Part shown: positions 1 to 4,503 of the stretch, in pieces
How positions within the stretch are numbered: position 1 is the stretch's first letter
Layout: every line of letters starts with the position of its first letter
Assembly (NCBI GenBank): GCA_030433055.1
Contig: JAUILJ010000550.1
Location: 1 to 5,903, forward strand
Direction of reading: 5' to 3'
Source of the DNA: Polyangia bacterium
GTDB lineage: Bacteria > Myxococcota_A > Polyangia > Polyangiales > Polyangiaceae
DNA length: 5,903 bases
The notes under the pieces: generated by a model
What the model saw: only the letters and a program-made list of their open reading frames with translations
What the model was told of the DNA's origin: nothing
Database searches by the model: none
Translations under genes and position numbers: made by a program

Positions 1-186
1 GGTGGTGTCATACCAGCGCCGAGTGGGCGCGCGGATCTCGCCCACCTGCTGCCAGATCCCGAGGAGGCGCGATCCCGACTCCCCCTGGGGCGGAGAGCTC
101 GGTCCGTCGCTCGTCTTGCCGCAGCCCACGACCAACCACGCGCAGGCGAGCGCCATGGGGATGCTGAGGGGGTTGATTGTGCGCAC
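1..186 (-). CDS. 5' part of a WYDT-module lipoprotein, truncated by the window edge
   Basis: Reading the minus strand from GTG at 186-184 gives 62 open codons that continue past the left edge. An AAGGAG ribosome binding site (198-193) lies six bases upstream, which fixes the start. The N-terminus has Arg2, a hydrophobic stretch and a lipobox LVVGC with Cys22, so the product should be a lipoprotein exported by Sec and processed by signal peptidase II. A Ser/Pro/Gly-rich spacer (about residues 24-38) is followed by SGSRL at 37-41, a Trp at 45, a Gly-Glu at 49-50 and WYDT at 58-61. The same order and nearly the same numbering occur in the lipoprotein at 2297-3667 (SGSRL 37-41, Trp45, Gly-Asp 49-50, WYDT 57-60), so I take the two as paralogues. 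The function of the family is unknown to me. No competing plus-strand gene is credible here. Confidence 0.8.
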   Translation of the reverse strand, partial: MRTINPLSIPMALACAWLVVGCGKTSDGPSSPPQGESGSRLLGIWQQVGEIRAPTRRWYDTT

Positions 187-266
187 GGCCTGCTCCTTAT
201 CCGTTGCCAGCTTTCTGGCTCAGAGTACCAGACTCGCCAAGTCCGCGCTCCGCACACGATCCACCC

Positions 267-295
267 TTGACCATCCCGCGAATGCCTCACACTAT
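267..295 (+). promoter_or_regulatory. Sigma-70-type promoter of the tRNA-Arg transcript
   Basis: A -35 box TTGACC (267-272) is separated by 17 bases from a -10-like CACTAT (290-295). The -35 matches five of six consensus bases; the -10 matches only three, at positions 2, 5 and 6. Transcription would start near 301-303, about 22 bases before the tRNA. The stretch just after the -10 is C/G-rich, as in promoters of stable RNAs under stringent control; that regulation is an inference. Confidence 0.55.
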
Positions 296-303
296 CCCGC
301 CGT

Positions 304-321
304 TCGCGGCTCACCCCGCGA
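304..321 (+). other. Hairpin in the tRNA 5' leader
   Basis: A perfect 6-bp stem (304-309 TCGCGG with 316-321 CCGCGA) closes a six-base loop and ends three bases before the first tRNA nucleotide. If transcription starts near 302, it makes up almost the whole leader that RNase P would remove. It could shield the 5' end or help present the processing site; both ideas are inference. Confidence 0.4.
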
Positions 322-324
322 CAT

Positions 325-398
325 GCGCCCCTAGCTCAGCTGGATAGAGCGTCGGACTTCGAATCCGCAGGTCGCAGGTTCGAATCCTGCGGGGCGCG
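325..398 (+). tRNA. tRNA-Arg, anticodon UCG
   Basis: All parts of a 74-nt tRNA are visible. The acceptor stem is GCGCCCC 325-331 with GGGGCGC 391-397. T332 and A333 are positions 8 and 9. The D stem is 334-337 with 347-350. The anticodon loop is 357-363 with TCG at 359-361, which reads CGA (Arg). The T stem is 374-378 with 386-390 around the loop TTCGAAT. The discriminator is G398. The anticodon stem has four pairs plus a T352/C368 mismatch at its top (27-43). CCA is not encoded, so it must be added after transcription. The 3' end merges directly into the tandem repeat: G398 is also the first base of the first repeat hairpin. Confidence 0.95.
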
Positions 399-562
399 CA
401 GCTCGCGGAGGCCAGCAAAGCTGGCCGGAGCGAGCTGCCCACTCCGCAGGATGTGCTCCGTCGCAGGTTCGACCGCGAGTGCACGAGTCCAGCAAGCTGG
501 ACGAGTTCACGAGCGGCCACGGTCGGCGAGCCCCTGCGAGCCGAACGCGCGAAGCGCGTAGT
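398..562 (+). ncRNA. Candidate structured RNA, repeat unit 1 (four hairpins)
   Basis: On the tRNA strand this unit folds into consecutive hairpins. A: 398-406 pairs with 430-438, then a GGA/GGA internal loop (407-409, 427-429), then 410-416 with 420-426 and loop AAA. B: 473-476 with 513-516, GA/GA, 479-484 with 505-510 (one C/T mismatch, 482/507), GA/GA, then 487-493 with 496-502 around AA. C: 523-527 with 540-544, GA/GA, then GC/GC around CCCT. D: 545-550 with 554-559 around GAA. The internal loops are always GA or GGA opposite the same sequence, which could form sheared G-A pairs. Hairpins A and B share the tip CCAGC-A(2-3)-GCTGG. It should be transcribed as the trailer of the tRNA precursor. 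Whether it is a stable RNA, a processing signal or a degenerate repeat cannot be decided from sequence. Confidence 0.45.
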
Positions 563-578
563 GAATCCTGCGGGGCGC

Positions 579-744
579 GCAGCTCGCGGAGGCCAGCAAA
601 GCTGGCCGGAGCGAGCTGCCCACCCCGCAGGTGTGCTCCGTCGAGGTTCGATTCGAACTGGACGGAGTCCAGCAAGCTGGACGGAGTCCAGTGAGAACCA
701 CGGTCGGCGAGCCCCTGCGAGCCGAACGCGCGGAAGCGCGTAGT
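579..744 (+). ncRNA. Candidate structured RNA, repeat unit 2 (four hairpins)
   Basis: This unit has the same order of hairpins as unit 1. A is identical (579-619). C (704-725) is identical. D (726-731 with 736-741) has the loop GGAA, a GNRA tetraloop, in place of GAA. B is rewritten: 657-663 pairs perfectly with 686-692, then GGA/GGA (664-666, 683-685), then 667-673 with 676-682 around AA. An outer pairing of GGTTC (645-649) with GAACC (695-699) is possible. The lower B stem differs in sequence from unit 1 but remains paired, and both sides of the internal loop change from GA to GGA together, so the structure appears to be retained. Confidence 0.45.
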
Positions 745-770
745 GAAACCTGCGGGGCGCCCCCCTTCAC

Positions 771-2012
771 CTAGCGAAGCTTCACGTCCTGGATCCGCCA
801 GGCCTTGGCTTGCTTCTGGAGGTAGAAATCCACGGGCTCCGACCACGCAGTGCACGGTCTCGCCGGTGTGGAGTGAGGGTCGGCGCAGTAGACCGTGACG
901 ACGAGCTTGTCCGCGCTGGTCGCTGGGAGCGTCTTGCTACTGAAGGGCTTCGTTGCGTCGTGTTCCTTGCGCGCTGCCTTGATGGCCTTTGCCAGGCGAG
1001 CATGCTCCCGTTCGAGGGACGCGCGAGCGCCTGGGGCGGTCCCCTCCCGCGCCAGTGACCAACCCGCCGTGAGCCAGTCGGAGACCACGTCTTGCGGTTC
1101 GGAGGTGGAGGCGAAGCGCTGCACCAGCTTGCCCGAGTCGTACTCGAAATCCAGGTTGTATCCGCGCGGGATCCCGCGATCGTCGAACACCTGGTCGCTC
1201 CCGGCGTAGCCGAAGCGGATGCGGTCACTGTGGATCTCGATTTCATCGAACTCACACTTCCTGGCGGAAATGTTGCGAGTCATCAGCACCTTGGGTGAAT
1301 ACGGATCGCCGCTCGCTGCGAATAATCGAAAACGCTGCTGGCCCCAGCACGAGGTGTACCAGAAGTTCGACATCTGCACGACCAGCAGCGGTTCCTTGAC
1401 GCCTGTCGGCTGGAACAGACGGGTCGACAGTACCGCTAGCCGATCACGGATGTTCGGCCCACGACGTGTGAGGTTGATGCGCGTGACGGTGTGTTTGCCG
1501 TTCCAGGCGTAGACCGCGACTCCATCGCCGTGCTCGGTGGCGTAGTCGACCAGCACATGATCCGCGAGCTGCTGCACGGTGATGTTCTTCCCGAATGCCA
1601 ACTCGTCGTCCGGAGGATCATCGCTGAGCAGCGCGATCTGTTGGGTCAGTCCCTTGGAATCGAGCCTCACCCCACAACCTGATTGAAACAGCTGATCGAG
1701 GCGGACGCGGATGAACTCCGCCAGTGCGCGTTCTGGTTGAGCGGCGGGGGTGGTGTTTGCGAGCTGAAGCGCCTTCGCAAACCTTCGCTTCTGTTTCTTC
1801 GTAGGTGCTGGGCACGCCGGCTCCGGAGCGGGAGGGCTTGGCGGCTCCTGCCGCACGCTCGGTGCACTTGCGATGGGCGCTCGCTCGCGTGTGATGCTCG
1901 CGCTGGGGGAGCCGAGGCCATGTGCCTGATCGGCTGGCTGATTGGAGTTGCAGCCACCAATCAAGCCAGCGCAAACCAGCAGAATCAGCTCAAATTCACC
2001 CCAAGTTCCCAT
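771..2012 (-). CDS. Lipoprotein of unknown function (413 aa)
   Basis: The N-terminus has a hydrophobic run (residues 9-20) ending in a lipobox IGGC with Cys21, so the product is probably an envelope lipoprotein. A long low-complexity spacer rich in Pro, Ser and Ala (about residues 25-72) is followed by a basic patch KKQKRR (72-77) and then a folded-looking region with scattered Trp, Tyr and Cys. Near the C-terminus lie a charged helical stretch rich in Glu, Arg, Lys and Ala and a final segment with two cysteines. I do not recognise the family. The start is doubtful. ATG at 2012 has no clear ribosome binding site, and the first eight residues are acidic (Glu6, Glu8), which is poor for a signal peptide; a TAG four codons upstream rules out an earlier in-frame start. 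A good AGGAG site lies upstream but serves a GTG in another frame (see 1996-2049). The 3' end faces the tRNA repeat array. Confidence 0.8.
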   Translation of the reverse strand: MGTWGEFELILLVCAGLIGGCNSNQPADQAHGLGSPSASITRERAPIASAPSVRQEPPSPPAPEPACPAPTKKQKRRFAKALQLANTTPAAQPERALAEFIRVRLDQLFQSGCGVRLDSKGLTQQIALLSDDPPDDELAFGKNITVQQLADHVLVDYATEHGDGVAVYAWNGKHTVTRINLTRRGPNIRDRLAVLSTRLFQPTGVKEPLLVVQMSNFWYTSCWGQQRFRLFAASGDPYSPKVLMTRNISARKCEFDEIEIHSDRIRFGYAGSDQVFDDRGIPRGYNLDFEYDSGKLVQRFASTSEPQDVVSDWLTAGWSLAREGTAPGARASLEREHARLAKAIKAARKEHDATKPFSSKTLPATSADKLVVTVYCADPHSTPARPCTAWSEPVDFYLQKQAKAWRIQDVKLR

Positions 2013-2049
2013 ACGCCGGGGCTACGCCGAACCGTGACACCAGGCGCAC
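1996..2049 (-). other. Short out-of-frame ORF with a strong RBS overlapping the lipoprotein start
   Basis: AGGAG (2060-2056) lies six bases before GTG (2049-2047), better than anything in front of ATG 2012. The GTG opens a 17-codon frame with Arg2 and Arg6 that ends at TGA 1998-1996, inside the lipoprotein gene. It could be a leader peptide coupled to the lipoprotein. Alternatively it is the true N-terminus, joined to the hydrophobic segment by a +1 shift near the GGGG run (2000-1997 and neighbours) or separated from it by a sequencing indel. It gives the basic n-region that the annotated start lacks. Confidence 0.35.
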
Positions 2050-2157
2050 CCTGATCTCCTGTTTGCTTGTTTGGGGGTGAGGGTGCACTTGCTGGCGCGA
2101 GCGGTCAGTGTCTGGGCGAGCAGACGAATCGGCTGCCTGAAGACTCACCGCAGACCC

Positions 2158-2286
2158 ATGCGTGCAGAGGTCGCCACCCACCTCTACGCGTATTACCCCG
2201 AGGATATCGACTCTGTGGAGTCGAAGCGGCTTCTCAGCTTGCAGCGCGCCGTCCGGGTGCTGGACTGTCCACGCGGGCGAGCGTAG
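2158..2286 (+). CDS. Possible small ORF or gene remnant (42 aa)
   Basis: ATG at 2158 to TAG at 2284-2286 encodes 42 residues with an ordinary composition: acidic and hydrophobic residues, a YYPEDID segment and a helical-looking SKRLLSLQRAVRVL stretch. About 79% of its third codon positions are G or C. The other plus-strand frame through the same bases reads as Arg/Ser/Pro-rich shadow. There is no convincing ribosome binding site, and the frame stays open upstream to 2071, so this may be the tail of a decayed gene. It ends ten bases before the GTG of the next lipoprotein, which would fit a leader or a coupled gene. I do not recognise it. Confidence 0.3.
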   Translation: MRAEVATHLYAYYPEDIDSVESKRLLSLQRAVRVLDCPRGRA

Positions 2287-2296
2287 CATCCAGGGG

Positions 2297-3667
2297 GTGA
2301 GGGGACGGAGCAGGCTAGCTTGGGCCATCGCGTGCAGTGCGCTGCTTACCGGGGCGTGTGGAGAGACCCAGCCGGAGCCGCCGGTCGGCCCTCTGGGGAC
2401 TCACTCCGGCTCTCGGCTCCGCGCGAAGTGGGTCGTGATCGGCGATCAGCGCAAGTTCGCTGGGTGGTACGACACCGAGCTCGAGGTGGACTGCGGATTC
2501 TCGCACCTGGAGGCGGGGTACTGGTGCCTCCCGCGCTCGATAACGCTGGGATACGCCGACTCGAGCTGCACTCACCCTCTCTTCATTGGCAGCGAAGAGA
2601 CCGAGCCAGGTGTCTACTCGATAGTGCAGGCCTCCGAGGAGTATTGCCTGCCCGACCACGGTGCGGACGTCGTTCGCACCGGTGACCGAGTGGCGCGGCC
2701 CGTGCAGTATTACTCGGGCACAGGTTGTAGCCCCAGGGAAACGACCCTCGGGGATCACATCTTCGAGGTCGGTGAGCGGCTGGGCCTCGAAGCCGTCGTT
2801 CAGGCTGAGCCCGTCAGGGTATCCGTGGATGACCGCCTGGAGCGCACGCTGCTCGTTGGTAGCGACGGCTCCGAGACGCCGAGTACGCTCTACGACACCC
2901 AGCTGGAGACCCCGGTGCGGTCTCTGAAGGGCGCCTACGTGCCCGTGGCGTCGCCAGTCGACTCCGGTTACTCCGACGCGAGCTGTGAGTCTCCGTTGCC
3001 GACCCGCTTCGTCTGGAATCAGTGCGGGGCAGCCTTTGCTATGGATTACGGCGTTCCAAACGGCGACGCCTGTTCCACCGGTGTCGACTTTTACCGCGTC
3101 GGACCCAAGGTCACCGGTACGGTCTACAGCGACGAGTCGTCCGGGTGTACGTCGTACACGGACGCGGTGTCCGAGCTGGGTGAACTCGTTGCTTGGTCCG
3201 CGTTCGTCGCCAACGAGGACAAGCAATTCGGCGAGCGACGTATCCGCAGGATAATGGGTACGTCAGCCGAGTCCGGCGCGTTGCTGGAGCACAACGGATG
3301 GTACGACACGCGCTGGGAGGTAGCGTGCTCACCGAGGCGCCGCGATGATGGCGTGACCCGTTGCTATCCGTCTGGGGGGCCCGGGCTGACCAGCGCTCGC
3401 GACGTCTTCGGTGATCCGCTGTGCAAGCAGCCGATCGCAACTGCGTCGGACTGCGCTCCCAACCCACACCTGGTCGAGGACTGGAGGAATGGAAGGTACT
3501 TTTCCATCCTGGGCGAGCAAGACTTGCCCCAGACCTTCCATCTCACCGACGATGTCTGTGTCGTCTACAGCAACACACCCACGCGCGCCTACCTGCTCAG
3601 CGACGCCATCGACCCCAGCGAGTTCGTCGAGGCGCGCGACGTCACCAGTAGCGTGCAGCGGGGCTGA
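2297..3667 (+). CDS. Secreted lipoprotein with three WYDT-type modules (456 aa)
   Basis: I start at GTG 2297 because it gives a compact signal peptide (Arg2, Arg4, Arg6, a hydrophobic run and LLTGAC with Cys21). Earlier in-frame starts back to 2162 add 45 Arg/Ser/Pro-rich residues. The AGGGG just before the GTG is very close to it, so the start is probable rather than certain. The mature part shows three diverged repeats about 140 residues apart: WYDT at 57-60, LYDT at 198-201 and WYDT at 335-338. In modules 1 and 2 a Y-x-D-x-S-C motif follows (86-91, 225-230); module 3 has a looser Asp-Pro-Leu-Cys version. Modules 1 and 3 carry Cys about six residues after WYDT's Thr and a second Cys before a Leu/Tyr-Pro (C66/C77, C344/C356); module 2 lacks both. 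The protein is cysteine-rich, consistent with disulfides outside the cytoplasm. It is a paralogue of the protein at 1-186. Function unknown. Confidence 0.85.
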   Translation: MRGRSRLAWAIACSALLTGACGETQPEPPVGPLGTHSGSRLRAKWVVIGDQRKFAGWYDTELEVDCGFSHLEAGYWCLPRSITLGYADSSCTHPLFIGSEETEPGVYSIVQASEEYCLPDHGADVVRTGDRVARPVQYYSGTGCSPRETTLGDHIFEVGERLGLEAVVQAEPVRVSVDDRLERTLLVGSDGSETPSTLYDTQLETPVRSLKGAYVPVASPVDSGYSDASCESPLPTRFVWNQCGAAFAMDYGVPNGDACSTGVDFYRVGPKVTGTVYSDESSGCTSYTDAVSELGELVAWSAFVANEDKQFGERRIRRIMGTSAESGALLEHNGWYDTRWEVACSPRRRDDGVTRCYPSGGPGLTSARDVFGDPLCKQPIATASDCAPNPHLVEDWRNGRYFSILGEQDLPQTFHLTDDVCVVYSNTPTRAYLLSDAIDPSEFVEARDVTSSVQRG

Positions 3668-3700
3668 GATCCCAGGTGGGCTCGACCCGCGTGCTCAGCC
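3662..3700. terminator. Inverted repeat between convergent genes, possible bidirectional terminator
   Basis: GGCTGAG (3662-3668) and CTCAGCC (3694-3700) are exact inverse copies and contain the stop codons of both converging genes (TGA 3665-3667; TGA on minus 3697-3695). Between them GGG (3678-3680) can pair with CCC (3686-3688). There is no T-run on either strand, and both genes end in a Gly codon plus TGA, so the symmetry may be accidental. Confidence 0.25.
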
Positions 3701-4186
3701 GCCCGCCGCCAGCAGCGCGACACCCAGGAAGACGCCGATGACGACGACCGCCGCCCCGAGAATCATCGCGAGCGCGAACCCGACGATCTGCACCACCGCC
3801 ATGCCGCCAAGCTTGCCGACCGCGCTCATCAGGTGATCGATGTCGCTGCCCTGGGTCTGGGCGATCTGTTTGAACGAGCTGCCCACGCCGATGGCGAGGA
3901 TGCCGATCACGATCAGGGTCAACGAGATCGGTAGGTTGTAAAACCACTGGCCCAGGCCCCACGCCCACGAAAACAGGAGCTGCCCGACTCCCCAGATGAT
4001 CTGCATGATCCCCGCGAACAGGAGCTTGCTCCCGGTGGATGCCAGCTTCTGGTCTTGATCCGGAGTGAACTCATATCCGCCTCCAGGTCGCGGCGCGCTG
4101 AGCGCCATGCCCGGTGCAACGCCACCCTGAGGCGGGCCGTATCCCCCTGGCTGTCCTGGGTGCCCGGCTCCAAATCCACCTTGCAT
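3695..4186 (-). CDS. Small membrane protein with Gly/Pro/Gln-rich N-terminus (163 aa)
   Basis: ATG at 4186 has a strong GGAGGAGAA ribosome binding site (4199-4191) at normal spacing. Residues 1-38 are rich in Gly, Pro and Gln with no signal peptide, followed by a short acidic/polar part (39-54). Membrane segments are likely at about 55-73, 85-103 and 129-160; the last is long and very rich in Val, Ile, Gly and Ala and ends almost at the C-terminus. A polar loop (104-126, with QTQGSDIDHL) lies between the second and third. The disordered N-terminus is probably cytoplasmic. I know this general layout (Gly/Pro/Gln-rich tail plus a few helices) from uncharacterised myxobacterial proteins but can assign no function. 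It is a single gene, convergent with the 2297-3667 lipoprotein. Confidence 0.85.
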   Translation of the reverse strand: MQGGFGAGHPGQPGGYGPPQGGVAPGMALSAPRPGGGYEFTPDQDQKLASTGSKLLFAGIMQIIWGVGQLLFSWAWGLGQWFYNLPISLTLIVIGILAIGVGSSFKQIAQTQGSDIDHLMSAVGKLGGMAVVQIVGFALAMILGAAVVVIGVFLGVALLAAGG

Positions 4187-4211
4187 GTCAGTTCTCCTCC
4201 CCTGGTCGGCT

Positions 4212-4224
4212 CCCGACAGTCGGG
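4212..4224. promoter_or_regulatory. Perfect palindrome in the 5' region of the membrane protein gene
   Basis: CCCGAC-A-GTCGGG is an exact inverted repeat with 6-bp arms around one central base, 26-38 bases upstream of the ATG at 4186. It could be an operator. As RNA it could form only a short stem just before the ribosome binding site. No second copy was seen in the window. Confidence 0.25.
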
Positions 4225-4373
4225 CGCGTCACGGACGGTACCCTACGCTGACCGACACCGGAAGGGAGCAGCTGCCTATCTTGTCACGTGGGCCGCAGGC
4301 CGCTTGGCAGAACTCTCCTGCGGCGAAGCAGCAAGAGTAGCGGTAGTAGCAGCCAGGCGAACGCAGGCTAGCA

Positions 4374-4391
4374 CGCTGCCCTAAGGCAGCG
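4374..4391. terminator. Short hairpin, weak terminator candidate
   Basis: CGCTGCC (4374-4380) and GGCAGCG (4385-4391) form a 7-bp stem around CTAA, about 110 bases after the stop of the minus-strand gene at 4504-5607. No T-run follows on that strand, so intrinsic termination is doubtful. Confidence 0.25.
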
Positions 4392-4503
4392 AAACCGCCA
4401 CGACGCTGCCGCGCGGAGTCAGGTCGTCAAGGTGCAGCCCCGGCGACTTGCATCCAGTTGGCTTTATACGCCGGCTGCGCTCAGGACCTTTCCCTTTCGG
4501 CGA

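Larger units (their letters stand above)
382..760 (+). repeat. Tandem ~181-bp repeat array fused to the 3' end of tRNA-Arg
   Basis: Two complete units (382-562, 181 bp; 563-744, 182 bp) and a 16-bp start of a third (745-760) follow each other without spacers. Each unit opens with the last 17 nt of the tRNA (T-loop end, T-stem 3' arm, acceptor 3' arm and discriminator): 382-398 inside the tRNA and an exact copy at 563-579. The third copy, 745-760, has one change. The first 61 bases of the two units are identical. Later differences are a T/C change (443/624), two one-base deletions, a rewritten hairpin B stem, and one inserted G in the last hairpin loop. Each unit also carries a second T-arm-like stretch (460-472; 640-651). 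The plan matches that of the E. coli tyrT repeats, which also start with tRNA 3'-end sequence; that is an analogy of layout, not of sequence. The array ends about ten bases before the stop of the converging gene at 771. Confidence 0.9.
4187..4503. other. Non-coding stretch between two minus-strand genes
   Basis: I find no convincing gene, tRNA or repeat in this 317-bp gap. It should hold the 3' end region of the VWA-like gene and the promoter of the small membrane protein gene, but no clear -35/-10 pair is visible on the minus strand. Two small symmetric sites are listed separately. Short open frames here have no ribosome binding site or recognisable product. Confidence 0.6.

Noticed and set aside
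2..334. Plus-strand ORF of 110 codons at the left edge
   Set aside because: It runs into the tRNA, has a shadow-like composition and lies opposite the lipoprotein start that has a good ribosome binding site.
382..760. Direct copies of the tRNA 3' end as attL/attR of a genomic island
   Set aside because: The copies are only about 181 bp apart, the DNA between them is the repeat unit itself, and there is no integrase. A tandem array explains the copies better, although an old integration-site duplication cannot be excluded as its origin.
382..760. CRISPR array
   Set aside because: Only two long units with nearly identical full length; no short repeats with unique spacers and no cas genes.
745..763. 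GGGGCGCCCC at 754-763 as terminator of the tRNA transcript
   Set aside because: The palindrome leaves too short a loop for a stable stem and no T-run follows; it mainly reflects the third copy of the acceptor sequence running into a C tract.
331..855. Minus-strand ORF of 174 codons through the repeat array (and shorter ones on both strands)
   Set aside because: It is Arg/Ser/Ala/Gly-rich, runs antisense through the tRNA and hairpins, and overlaps the end of the 771-2012 gene. Open frames are expected by chance in such GC-rich repeats.
2162..2296. N-terminal extension of the triple-module lipoprotein from ATG 2162
   Set aside because: The extra 45 residues are Arg/Ser/Pro-rich and would sit in front of a complete lipoprotein signal peptide.
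4273..4371. Minus-strand 32-codon frame starting at a GTG near 4371
   Set aside because: No ribosome binding site, Ala/Thr-rich composition and no recognisable features; chance open frame in the intergenic region.
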